From: an uncultured Lachnospiraceae bacterium
GTDB taxonomy: Bacteria; Bacillota; Clostridia; Lachnospirales; Lachnospiraceae
Length of the DNA: 40,130 bases
NCBI GenBank assembly: GCA_910580005.1
Contig: CAJTXH010000009.1
Location: forward strand, 1-40,130
Reading direction: 5' to 3'
This document shows positions 1-8,548 of this stretch, piece after piece. The position numbers were made by a program, and so were the translations under genes. The notes under the pieces were generated by a model. That model saw only the letters and a program-made list of their open reading frames with translations. It searched no databases and was not told where the DNA came from. Numbering within the stretch: the first letter of the stretch is position 1; the number at the start of each line of letters is the position of its first letter.

Positions 1-61
1 GCTTAAGGGTTTATAGGAGTTCCCTTTGAATAACCTAAATACATTATACAAGGAGTAAAAA

Positions 62-1066
62 ATGAAATTAAAAACCGGTGAAAGTGCATCATTCCAAAAA
101 ACAATTTCAGAAACAGATATATATGACTATTCAGGGACAAGTGGTGATATTAACAGGGATGAGACTGTTAAAGAGTCTTTTAGCGGGTGTATAGCGCATG
201 GAATGCTTACAGCACTTATATCTGCTGTACTTGATACAGAACTTCCAGGACCTGGAACAATATATTTAAGCCAGTCACTTGGTTTTAAAGTTCCTATAAA
301 AGCAGGTGATACTATTACTGTTATAGTATCTGTAAAAGAAATATTAAATGAAGAAAAAGGTATATATAAAATGGAAACAGCCTGTATAAACCAGAATGGT
401 GTTACCGTTGCAGATGGGGAAGCAGTAATAAAATATAAAGAAAACAGTATTTCTGGTTGGGAAAGTCCTAGAAAAAATACTAATCTGGCAAAGAATACAT
501 CTTTCTACGATGAAAGGGAATTAAAAAATTTGGGAATTAAAAAATTTGGAAAGAATGTATTAATAAGCAGGAATGCTGTAATTTATAATCCGAATATGCT
601 AGAGATTGGTGATAATGTCAGAATTGATGATTTTACTACTATAAGTGGGAAAGTGGTATTAAGTAATTATATCCATATTGCACAGGCATGTGGTTTATAT
701 GGAGGTGACAAGGGGATATATATGGATGATTTTACTGGATTGTCTTCACGTTCAATTATATATACAGTTTCAAATGACTATTCAGGAAATTCACTTACTA
801 ATCCAATGGTTCCAGCAGAGTACAAGCCAGGAGACAAAAGTATTCCAGTACATCTGGGTAAACATGTAGTTATAGGTACTTCGTCTGTTATTCTTCCAGG
901 TGCTGATATTGGAGAAGGTTCAGCGGTAGGAGCTATGAGCCTGGCAGTAGAACCTCTTGAACCATGGGGAATATATGTTGGCTCACCTGCAAAAAAAATA
1001 AAGAATAGAAGCAGGAAGTTATTGGAATTAGAAAATGATTTGAAACAGAACTTGGGGGAGGGGTAA
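62..1066 (+). CDS. MaoC-like domain fused to a left-handed beta-helix acyltransferase
   Basis: Two domains are visible in 334 residues. Residues 1-130 look like a MaoC/(R)-hydratase hot-dog fold (SGDIN, then CIAHGM). Residues 165-320 are a hexapeptide-repeat acyltransferase of the kind found in surface polysaccharide clusters, with the hallmarks NVRIDDF, YTVSNDYSG, LPGADIGEGSAVGA and PWGIYVGSPAKKI. In active hydratases the first motif is D-x4-H; here D29 is kept but the histidine position is E34, so dehydratase activity is doubtful and the domain may only bind an acyl thioester. The start has an AAGGAG site 8 bases upstream. A GNAT remnant and pseG follow, so the likely job is N- or O-acylation of a nonulosonic acid or its precursor. 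That role is inferred; the domain assignment is firm for the C-terminal half and good for the N-terminal half. Confidence 0.75.
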   Translation: MKLKTGESASFQKTISETDIYDYSGTSGDINRDETVKESFSGCIAHGMLTALISAVLDTELPGPGTIYLSQSLGFKVPIKAGDTITVIVSVKEILNEEKGIYKMETACINQNGVTVADGEAVIKYKENSISGWESPRKNTNLAKNTSFYDERELKNLGIKKFGKNVLISRNAVIYNPNMLEIGDNVRIDDFTTISGKVVLSNYIHIAQACGLYGGDKGIYMDDFTGLSSRSIIYTVSNDYSGNSLTNPMVPAEYKPGDKSIPVHLGKHVVIGTSSVILPGADIGEGSAVGAMSLAVEPLEPWGIYVGSPAKKIKNRSRKLLELENDLKQNLGEG

Positions 1067-1085
1067 TTAATAATTGTAAATATAA

Positions 1086-1301
1086 ATTAGCTATATTCTT
1101 AACCAGTTGTATAGAGGGAAAGGATATGCATATGAAGCTGTTTCTGCTTTGCTTGCATTTATAAAGAAGGAGTGGGAGTGTAAAACAGCAATTGCGAAGA
1201 TACACAAAGATAATAAACCTTCTATACATTTTATAGAAAATTCGGGATTTAATCCTGTTTTGCAAGAAGGAAGTTTTATTACTTATATTAAACGGTTATA
1301 A
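1086..1301 (+). pseudogene. C-terminal remnant of a GNAT N-acetyltransferase
   Basis: The reading frame from 1086 carries ISYILNQLYRGKGYAYEA, the typical beta4-alpha3 region of a GNAT with the acetyl-CoA loop RGKGYA, followed by the usual tail with NKPSIHFIENSGF. About 80-90 residues that should come before it are absent, and an in-frame stop lies at 1083. The only start in the fragment is a TTG at 1107, inside the motif and without a ribosome binding site. It lies between an acyltransferase and pseG, where a PseH-type acetyltransferase would fit, but the preserved part is too generic to prove PseH. Best read as a 5'-deleted gene. Confidence 0.7.
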
Positions 1302-1343
1302 ATTTAAAAATAAACAGCTATAAATACAAGAGCAGGTGGCTAT

Positions 1344-2387
1344 ATGGCAGAAATAGTATATATAAGGGCAGATGCTAATGAAGAAATAGGTACAGGCCAT
1401 ATTATGAGATGTTTATCAGTGGCAGAAAAGATAACAGCGCTTGGAAGTAAGGTTATTTTTATAATTGCAGATTTCCATCCATATAGGATGATACAAGAAA
1501 AAGGGTATGAAATAGTCTGTATTAATTCCCAATGGAATGATTTAGAGCAGGAAATTAATAAAATGACAGACTTGTGTCATGATAGAGCCATAAAAAAACT
1601 AGTTATAGACAGTTATTTTGTAACAAAAACCTATTTAGAAAGTTTAGCACAGGTAACAGAAATTATTTATATTGATGATTTGGACAAGTTTAAGTATCCT
1701 GTGAATATGTTAATAAATTATAATCTTTATGCGGGTGATATGGGATATGAAATTAAGTATAAAGGGACAACAACTAAATTGTTATTAGGAACTGCTTATG
1801 TACCTTTAAGAAAAGAATTTGAAAATATGCCAGAAAGGAAGTTCAGAGATATTAAAAAAATTCTTATTACATCTGGTGGTACAGACAAATACAATATGGT
1901 TGGAAATATACTTGGACGTATGGTTAAAAATCCAGAATATAGGAATATTGATATGTACTGTATACTTGGAAGGTTTAACATTAATTCTGGTAAACTTAGA
2001 CAAGAATATGGGAATTTACCAAATGTGCATTTGCTTAATAATGTACATAATATGGATTTTTATATGAAAAATTGTGATTTATGTATTACCGCTGGTGGCA
2101 CGACTATATATGAACTTTGTGTAAGCGGGATGCCATCAATTTTATATTCTATTGCAGATAACCAGATAAATATATCAAAAAAAGTTTCTTCAATGGAATT
2201 ATTTGTATGGGCAGGAGATGTACGCAGCAGTATGGATGCCTGTCTGGACAAAATAGAAGAAAGTATAGGTATGTTTAAGGAAAGCGTTTATTGGACCAAA
2301 ATAAGCCAGCGTATGCAGGAATTAGTAGATGGACAGGGAGCATTAAGGCTTGCCAGGGAAATACTTGGAATAGATAAAAATCCATAA
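1344..2387 (+). CDS. pseG: PseG-like UDP-sugar hydrolase (pseudaminic acid pathway)
   Basis: 347 residues, the usual PseG length. The family removes UDP from UDP-2,4-diacetamido-2,4,6-trideoxy-beta-L-altrose to give the free sugar that PseI condenses with phosphoenolpyruvate. The N-terminus carries IRADANEEIGTGHIMRCL, whose H19 corresponds to the catalytic histidine; the C-terminal GT-B-like half carries ITSGGTD and ITAGGTTIYELCVSGMP for nucleotide binding. A GCAGGTGG-type site lies before the ATG. The remaining pathway genes (pseB, pseC, pseI, pseF) are not in the window and would have to lie upstream of base 1. Pseudaminic acid commonly decorates flagellin, and a flagellin-like gene lies at 30.2 kb, but a link between the two is inference. 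Confidence 0.85.
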   Translation: MAEIVYIRADANEEIGTGHIMRCLSVAEKITALGSKVIFIIADFHPYRMIQEKGYEIVCINSQWNDLEQEINKMTDLCHDRAIKKLVIDSYFVTKTYLESLAQVTEIIYIDDLDKFKYPVNMLINYNLYAGDMGYEIKYKGTTTKLLLGTAYVPLRKEFENMPERKFRDIKKILITSGGTDKYNMVGNILGRMVKNPEYRNIDMYCILGRFNINSGKLRQEYGNLPNVHLLNNVHNMDFYMKNCDLCITAGGTTIYELCVSGMPSILYSIADNQINISKKVSSMELFVWAGDVRSSMDACLDKIEESIGMFKESVYWTKISQRMQELVDGQGALRLAREILGIDKNP

Positions 2388-2479
2388 TATGATTTGCAAA
2401 AAAATATGAAAAAGATTGTTCATTTTTAAGATATGCAATAGTAATCTATGAACGATATTTTTAAGGGAGAGAGTGTTAA

Positions 2480-3337
2480 ATGATTCAATCATTGTTTATA
2501 AATCCATCAGATGTTTCTTCTAAACGTATAATTTATACCCCCTCTTTATTTGCCCGTTCTTCCCTTTTGCATCTCCAGGAAACAGGCACCTTACATGCCA
2601 GTAATGTGCATAAATCATCACGTGAAAATTTATTATCATATTTATTTTTTATAGTGCTTTCTGGTGCGGGGATACTTACATATGAAGGGAATGAATTTGA
2701 ACTGCATGCTAATGATTGTGTATTTATAGATTGCAGTAAACCCTATTCACATAAAACATCTGAGAAACTATGGAAACTTAAATGGTGTCATTTTAATGGA
2801 CCAGAAATGAAAAGTATTTATGATAAATATAAGAAACGTGGAGGAAGACCTGTATTTCAGGCTTCTTCTAATAATTACCCAGTTCTTTTAGATAGTATTT
2901 ATGATATAGCAATATCGTTTTCATATGTAAAAGATATGAAAATTAATTTATTACTTTCAGATTTATTAGTCCATCTTATGGAGGATGCATGGGATCCTGA
3001 AAATATGGGACTGACAGATAAACAAAGAAAAATCCAGGAAGTACGTTCTTTTCTTGATAGTGCATATAATACTAGAATTACTCTTGATGATTTAGCATGC
3101 CGTTTTTTAATGGATAAATTCTATTTGTGTGAGCAGTTTAAAAAACAATATGGCATTACAATTAATGACTATTTGACAAATGTAAGAATTACCGAAGCAA
3201 AAAAAATGCTTCGTTTTACTGATAAAACATTGGAGGAGATTGCATATAATATAGGAGTTAATGGCGCTGCTTATTTTAGCAGAATTTTTAAGAAGATAGA
3301 AGGTATAAGCCCAAGTAAATTCAGGAAGATGTGGTAA
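2480..3337 (+). CDS. AraC family transcriptional regulator
   Basis: 285 residues. The N-terminal 140 residues look like a cupin sensor (GAGILTYEGNEFELHANDC, then FIDCSKPYSH). The last 100 residues hold the two helix-turn-helix units of AraC/XylS proteins: ITLDDLACRFLMDKFYLCEQ and TLEEIAYNIGVNGAAYFSRI, followed by FKKIEGISPSKFRK. The ATG has an AAGGGAGAGAG ribosome binding site. An inverted repeat GTTCAT/ATGAAC lies 25-70 bases upstream and may be an operator, possibly for autoregulation. The gene stands alone, bounded downstream by a strong terminator, so its target may be itself or the divergent accessory genes; the effector is unknown. Confidence 0.88.
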   Translation: MIQSLFINPSDVSSKRIIYTPSLFARSSLLHLQETGTLHASNVHKSSRENLLSYLFFIVLSGAGILTYEGNEFELHANDCVFIDCSKPYSHKTSEKLWKLKWCHFNGPEMKSIYDKYKKRGGRPVFQASSNNYPVLLDSIYDIAISFSYVKDMKINLLLSDLLVHLMEDAWDPENMGLTDKQRKIQEVRSFLDSAYNTRITLDDLACRFLMDKFYLCEQFKKQYGITINDYLTNVRITEAKKMLRFTDKTLEEIAYNIGVNGAAYFSRIFKKIEGISPSKFRKMW

Positions 3338-3380
3338 ATATACTATTTATTTACATAAAAATGTTATATTGTATATGTAA

Positions 3381-3409
3381 AAAGAAGCTGTATTAATGAC
3401 AGCTTCTTT
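3381..3409 (+). terminator. Rho-independent terminator of the AraC gene
   Basis: A perfect 11-bp stem AAAGAAGCTGT/ACAGCTTCTTT with a 7-base loop is followed by more Ts, 40 bases after the AraC stop codon. Confidence 0.85.
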
Positions 3410-3496
3410 TTTGTGCGCCTGGCATGGGTAAGTTTAACAGGCTTAAGGGCTATAACAGCCTGACAGGAAGCTTGCCATTGTGACTGTAAATATTAT

Positions 3497-3580
3497 AAAA
3501 ACCCAATATAATATAAGAATTTCCCAAGATAGTGAATTTAATTAAGTGATTTATATTGTTAAAATTATAATAATTATACT
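3497..3580 (+). repeat. Repeated promoter element, copy A (upstream of the ATP-grasp gene)
   Basis: A diverged copy of the element also found at 11184 and 13125. It keeps two boxes, CCCAATATAAT at 3502 and CCCAAGATAGT at 3523, whose CCC triplets are exactly 21 bp apart, then GAATTTAATTAAG and a TTGTTAAAAT block aligned with the -35 region of the other copies. The spacing to TATACT (3575) is 4 bases shorter than in the other copies, so the exact promoter in this copy is unclear; TATAAT at 3566 is an alternative -10. Confidence 0.7.
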
Positions 3581-3604
3581 TCTTTTGATGTGAAAGGAAA
3601 AGAG

Positions 3605-4762
3605 ATGGATATTAATAGAATTAAAAAACATTTATTTATTGTAATGGGATGTGAACATTGGAACCCTCTTGGTGTAATCAGAAGTTTGGGTGAAAATGGA
3701 ATTTATCCAGTTGTTATGTTAGTGAAATCAGATGTAAAAATTGCTTCTGTAAGTAAATATGTAAAAAGAAGAAATCTGTATCTTGTTAAAAATTATGAAG
3801 AAATGTATAAAATTCTACTGAAAAAGTACAGTAAATGTGAACTAAAACCTTTTATAATTCCTTGTGACGACAATATTACAGAATTGCTTGATAATAAATG
3901 GGATAAAATAAAAGATAAGTTTTTTGTGAGCAATGCAGGTGAAAATGGAAGAATTACACATTTTATGAATAAGTGGACAATATGTGAACTTGCTGGAAAA
4001 TACGGACTTAATATTGCTGCTTCATGGCAAGTTAAAAGGGGAGAAATACCACATGATATTATCTATCCTGTTATTACTAAACCGCTTACATCTTATATAG
4101 GATGGAAAAATGATTATTATGTCTGTCATACTGAAAAAGAACTTAAAGATGCTTATAAAGTAATAAAAGGAGAGGATATTTTATTACAGCAATTTATATC
4201 AAAAGTAAATGAATTATGTCTGGATGGAATAGTGGTTAATCATGGCAAAGATTTATTTATAGCTATTGCGTCAAAATATACTTATATTTTACCAGATTAT
4301 TATAGTATGGAGATGGTGGTAAGTAATTTTAATGATAAATATTTTCAGGATGTTTTAAGTAAAATGTTTTCTGAAATTGGGTATGAAGGAATTTTTTCAG
4401 CAGAGTTTATAATTGACCAGGATGGGAAATTCTGGTTCTTAGAAATCAATTTAAGAAATTCGGGATGGAGTTATGCATCAACAAAATTAGGAATGAACCT
4501 TCCTTTATTGTGGGCTGATGGTATGTTAAATGGTAAAAAGCCAGTAAATGCAAGAAAAAGGATTCCAGATAATTATATAGCTTTGGCAGAAGTCAGTGAT
4601 TTTGAACACAGGGTTAGAAGGTTAAAACAAATTAGTGTTTTAGAATGGTTTAAGGGTGTGCTGGATGCTGATTGTCTTTATGTCTGGAATTCTAAAGATA
4701 TTAAACCAGCTATTATATATTGGTATTGTAAAATAATACGGTTTATTAAGAAGAAAATATAA
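3605..4762 (+). CDS. ATP-grasp domain ligase of unknown substrate
   Basis: 385 residues from the ATG at 3605, which has AAAGGAAAAG just upstream; a GTG at 3590 would add five residues but leaves no such site. The N-terminal 115 residues form a pre-ATP-grasp fold (LFIVMGCEHWNPLGVIRSLG). The ATP-grasp core follows, with YPVITKPLTSY, the acidic region ILLQQFISK and, near the C-terminus, the metal-binding stretch GKFWFLEINLRNSGW. The family joins a carboxylate to an amine or thiol with ATP via an acyl phosphate; carbamoyl-phosphate-synthase-like and D-aspartate-ligase-like members look most similar. Substrates cannot be read from the sequence. The repeated two-box promoter element precedes it and a BCCT transporter gene follows 80 bases later. 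Confidence 0.75.
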   Translation: MDINRIKKHLFIVMGCEHWNPLGVIRSLGENGIYPVVMLVKSDVKIASVSKYVKRRNLYLVKNYEEMYKILLKKYSKCELKPFIIPCDDNITELLDNKWDKIKDKFFVSNAGENGRITHFMNKWTICELAGKYGLNIAASWQVKRGEIPHDIIYPVITKPLTSYIGWKNDYYVCHTEKELKDAYKVIKGEDILLQQFISKVNELCLDGIVVNHGKDLFIAIASKYTYILPDYYSMEMVVSNFNDKYFQDVLSKMFSEIGYEGIFSAEFIIDQDGKFWFLEINLRNSGWSYASTKLGMNLPLLWADGMLNGKKPVNARKRIPDNYIALAEVSDFEHRVRRLKQISVLEWFKGVLDADCLYVWNSKDIKPAIIYWYCKIIRFIKKKI

Positions 4763-4798
4763 TAAAATTATATAAAAATATAGTTTATATAATTTTAT
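4762..4798. repeat. 15-bp all-A/T inverted repeat between the ATP-grasp and BCCT genes
   Basis: ATAAAATTATATAAA (4762-4776) and its exact complement (4784-4798) flank a 7-base loop directly at the stop codon. A partial third copy of the arm lies near 4815. With no G/C pairs and no clean T tract it is a weak terminator at best; it may be an mRNA-processing or 3'-protecting hairpin. Confidence 0.5.
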
Positions 4799-4842
4799 AA
4801 AATGATATTTATTATTTATAAAATTATATAGGAGAATTAAAA

Positions 4843-6348
4843 ATGAAAATTAAAAAGAAATTGTTCTTTCCTGCTCTGGTTATTTTGATTACAATTATTA
4901 TTGCAGTTGTCATTAATCTTAATGCTGTACAAAGAAATGTTGAAATAATATATAATTTCTGTATTAGCCAGTTTGGATGGTTTTTTATTCTGGCTAATAT
5001 TTCCTGCCTGGTATTTTCTTTATGGATTATGTTTGGTCCATATAAAAATGTAAGATTAGGAGGAGAAGACTGTAAACCAGTGTTTGGTACATTTTCATGG
5101 GCAAGTATGATGTTTACTACAAGTTGCGGGGCATGGCTTGTGGTATATGGTTTTCTTGAACCAATTTATTGTGCATCAGATGCACCTTTTCAAATTGCAC
5201 CTTTGTCAACGGAGGCTTTTGAATATGGCCAGATGTATGCACATTTTCATTGGGGACCAAATGCATGGTGTATATATGTTCCTGTTTCTATTGCTATTGG
5301 ATATGTTATTTATAACAGAAAGTCTGGAACCGGGACAGTAAGTGGGGCTTGTAGTCCAATAATAAATAATAAAAAGGCAGGAAAGGCATTTAGTTATATA
5401 ATAGATTTATTTTCTATTTGCGGTGCAGTTATTGCTCCTGTCATTTCTATTGGAACAGGTATGCCCCTTCTTGTTGTACTTGTAGAAAATATTTTTGGAA
5501 TTTCAGAAACGTATAGGACTATTATCCAGGTTTGTATCTTATGCATATGGGTTATTATTTTTGGAACTAGTGTATACCTGGGGTTACATAAAGGTATTAA
5601 AAAATTAAGTAATATTAATGTTGCATCTGCTTTAATTTTTATGGCTGTTGTTGGCATTATGGCAGGTTTATTTAAGGTGCTTTTTGCAGAAATCAATACA
5701 ATAGGTTTGCTTTTTAACAATTTTATCAGGGTATCAACTTATACGGACCCTTATGGGACAGGCTCTTTTGTCAAAGGATGGACAATAAGTTATTGGGCAT
5801 GTTATTTTGTATATATGCCATTAATGGGCGTATTTAATGCTAAAATTTCTAAAGGATACCGTCTGAAAGAAATTGCTTTTGGACAGTTGGTTTTTTGCAC
5901 ATCAGGCTGTTGGTTTGCAATGGCTACATTTGGAAATTATGCAATGAAGCTTCAGGTTTTTGGAAAATTAAATATCGCAAGTTTTTTATCTGAAGGAGAT
6001 GAAGCTAGTGCAGTTTTAGCAATTCTTGAAAATATGCCTTTTCCTAAAATAATGATGGTTGTTTTATTGTTTATTTCCTTTGTTTTTTTGGCAACTACAA
6101 TGGATTCAAGCGCATTTTCTGCAGCAGAAATGACTATAAAACAGGGATACAAGGATAATTTTGCTCCTAGATGGTTAAGGGTTATATGGGCTGTAATAGC
6201 TATTGTAATGGCATTTGTGTTATTACAGACTGGTGGGGCGAAAGCTGTAAGATCTTTATGTTATATTGCAGGATTACCATTTGCAATAATTGCTTTTTTG
6301 ATAATTGCTTCAGTAATTAAAATGTTAAAAGAAGATTATAAAAAGTAG
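4843..6348 (+). CDS. BCCT family (betaine/carnitine/choline) transporter
   Basis: 501 residues with about 12 hydrophobic segments, standard for the BCCT family of LeuT-fold transporters for quaternary-ammonium compounds. Diagnostic parts are FGTFSWASMMFTTSCGAW, WGPNAWCIYVPVSIAIGY, the TM8 aromatic stretch WTISYWACYFVYMPLMG and the following loop AKISKGYRLKEIAFGQ. The usual TM8 signature is richer in tryptophan, so the substrate may not be glycine betaine. The start ATG has TAGGAG 10 bases upstream. It lies directly after the ATP-grasp gene and may share its transcript; whether the ligase uses what the carrier brings in is conjecture. Confidence 0.88.
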   Translation: MKIKKKLFFPALVILITIIIAVVINLNAVQRNVEIIYNFCISQFGWFFILANISCLVFSLWIMFGPYKNVRLGGEDCKPVFGTFSWASMMFTTSCGAWLVVYGFLEPIYCASDAPFQIAPLSTEAFEYGQMYAHFHWGPNAWCIYVPVSIAIGYVIYNRKSGTGTVSGACSPIINNKKAGKAFSYIIDLFSICGAVIAPVISIGTGMPLLVVLVENIFGISETYRTIIQVCILCIWVIIFGTSVYLGLHKGIKKLSNINVASALIFMAVVGIMAGLFKVLFAEINTIGLLFNNFIRVSTYTDPYGTGSFVKGWTISYWACYFVYMPLMGVFNAKISKGYRLKEIAFGQLVFCTSGCWFAMATFGNYAMKLQVFGKLNIASFLSEGDEASAVLAILENMPFPKIMMVVLLFISFVFLATTMDSSAFSAAEMTIKQGYKDNFAPRWLRVIWAVIAIVMAFVLLQTGGAKAVRSLCYIAGLPFAIIAFLIIASVIKMLKEDYKK

Positions 6349-6540
6349 TATTAAGATGATATATCAGATGTTAAACATAGAAATAACAACAAAATAGAAA
6401 AGTATATACTTGAAATAATTTTGGGTATTGCATACCTGTGTGTCTGTGAATATCTTATTGAATCTAATAGCATAAACAAACATAATAAATTGAAAATCTT
6501 AGTATGACAGATAAGTTATTAAAAAAGGAGGTTTTGTAAT

Positions 6541-7281
6541 TTGAAGGAGTTAGAGTATCCTTTTGATGCAGAAAAGATAATAAGTAAGAAAAAAAGCATA
6601 AAGAGAAAATTATTAGAAAATTCTTCAAAAACATTTATTGAGAAAAAAATAGCTGTCCTTGGCGGTGAGACAACAGAGAATATTAAACTTATTTTAGAAA
6701 TATTTCTTTTAAATTATGGTATAAAACCATATTTTTATGAGTCAGAATATAACCAGTATTATGAAGATGGCATGTTCCCAAACCCTGCCCTTGAAGAGTT
6801 TGTGCCAGATTTGGTATATGTATACACATGCATAAGGAATATTACGGATTTCCCACTATTGTCTGATAATACTGAAGAAACTGGAAGAAAGCTTGATGCT
6901 GTTTATAATAAATTTTATGGGCTTTGGGAGCATTTATATGAAACCTATAAATGCCCTGTTATACAGAATAATTTTGAATATCCTTTTTTCAGGCTTATGG
7001 GAAATAAGGAGGCAAGTGACATACATGGCAGGGTAAATTTTGTTACTATGCTTAACTGCTGTTTTTATAATTATGCCCAGACACATGATAATTTTTATAT
7101 ATGTGATGTGAATTATATATCTGCATCATATGGGCTGGATAAATGGTCAGATCCATATTACTGGTATATGTATAAATATGCTGTTGCTGTGCCGGCAATA
7201 CCATATCTTGCTTATAATGTTGCAAATATTATAAAGTCTGTTTATGGGAAAAACAAGAAAGCATTTAACCTTTGGTTTTGA
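6541..7281 (+). pseudogene. Truncated FkbH-like protein, N-terminal domain only
   Basis: 246 residues from a TTG start with AAGGAGG 8 bases upstream. The sequence matches the N-terminal region of FkbH/HAD-IIIC proteins (FIEKKIAVLGGETTENIK, FYESEYNQYYEDGMFPNP, VIQNNFEYPFFRLMGNKEA, NYISASYGLDKWSDPYYW, YNVANIIKSVYGKNKKA). In the family the next residues begin the catalytic HAD motif DLDNTLWGG. Here the frame runs KNKKAFNLWF and stops, so the whole phosphatase/acyl-loading domain is missing. The following ORF overlaps and lacks its own N-terminus, so one deletion probably fused the two. Non-functional in its usual role. Confidence 0.8.
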
Positions 7282-8340
7282 TTTTAGTAGTTACTAATGT
7301 ATATATAGACCCTGCGAATGTTTTCCATAATTTCAGCAAAGATGCGGCAGAAAGTATTTTATCAGGAAATGAAATTTATGTTACAAGTGACAATTTAGAT
7401 GAGCGTGGTGTAAGATATCATATGATTAAATCAATGCCTGGTAATATAGAATGCATAGCTGTAGGACCAAGCCTTTCGTTTGGAATCAGGTCTTCAGAAG
7501 TTGGGACAGAGAATTTTTATAATTTATCAGCAAGCAGGCTGAATTTTTATGATTATATGAGTGTATTTGGTCTTATGGAGGCTTATAGCAAGAAAGCAGA
7601 CCATGTAATTTTATGTGTAGATTCATATTTTTTTGATGAAAGCAAATATAGTGGTGGAAGTTCTTTTGCATTCGGTAATAAATATGCAGAATATATGGAA
7701 GCTATACTAAATGGGGATAGCCCAGTATTGCTAAAGGAAAGTGAAAACAGTGAACCTATAGAGCTAAACCAGGCATTTTCTATAACTTATTTTCAGGTAG
7801 CAGTTAAATATATCCAGGCAAAGAATTCATATATTTTAAAGCAAAAAAGGTGGGGAAAATTAGATAATAAAACAGAGAATTTGTTACATTATATGCCTGA
7901 TGGCAGTTTAGTGTATTCTTTGGATTTTAGGAACAGGACAGTTGATAATGTACTGGCAGATATAAATAAATATGATATAGCAGGTATATTTTCTAAAGGA
8001 AAGCATATCAACAGATACAATGTAGATATATTTGAAAAATTAGTATGTTATTTAATGGACAAAGGAACAAAAATTGATTTATATCTCCACCCATTGCCGC
8101 CATCACTGTGGGACAGAATTGAAAATGATGGCGGTTTAGAATGAATATTATATACTAGATGAATTGGAGATATTTGCAAATGAAATTGCCAAAAAATATA
8201 AATTAAAAATTACAGGTTCTTATAATCCATACAATTTAAATGTTAAAGATTAAGATTTTTATGATGCACGTCATTTACAGCATGAACGGTTAAGCAAATT
8301 TTTTGATTTTACTTCAAAAGTTGATAATAAAAATAAATAA
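7272..8340 (+). pseudogene. Decayed SGNH/DltD-like surface acylation protein
   Basis: The intact part (7272-8144, TTG start, 290 residues) begins inside what should be a membrane anchor and runs into YIDPANVFH, typical of AlgJ/DltD-like SGNH proteins next to MBOAT acyltransferases; GPSLSFG resembles the block I serine motif. It has three lesions. The 5' end is lost in the deletion that also removed the FkbH HAD domain. A 4-base tandem duplication (GAATGAAT near 8139-8146) shifts the frame. An in-frame TAA follows at 8251-8253. Correcting these gives a tail with DFYDARHLQHERL, the catalytic DxxH block, ending at TAA 8338-8340. The catalytic serine and histidine therefore sit in different frames. 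Confidence 0.78.
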
Positions 8341-8548
8341 TAGTATAAGCTGTGCATATAATACAAATAAAGTTTTGGCAAAAGTAATTATATATAATTA
8401 TTTGAAACATGAATATATTAAGTTGTTTAATAGTGCAAAGGAGCTACAAGATAATTTTATTATTGGCATAACAGCAGATAAATTTCTACTTAAAAAACAT
8501 GACAAAATAAATGTATAATGTGAAGATAATAACAAAGGAGAGAAATAT

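Noticed and set aside
6355..6510. Open frame with a hydrophobic stretch (ILEIILGIAYLCVCEYLI)
   Set aside because: It could be the tail of a lost membrane acyltransferase next to the FkbH/SGNH remnant, but it has no start, no diagnostic motif and is too short to assign.
8303..8518. 71-residue plus-strand frame after the SGNH remnant
   Set aside because: It starts inside the remnant in another frame, has no ribosome binding site and no recognisable motif; composition is what AT-rich DNA gives by chance.
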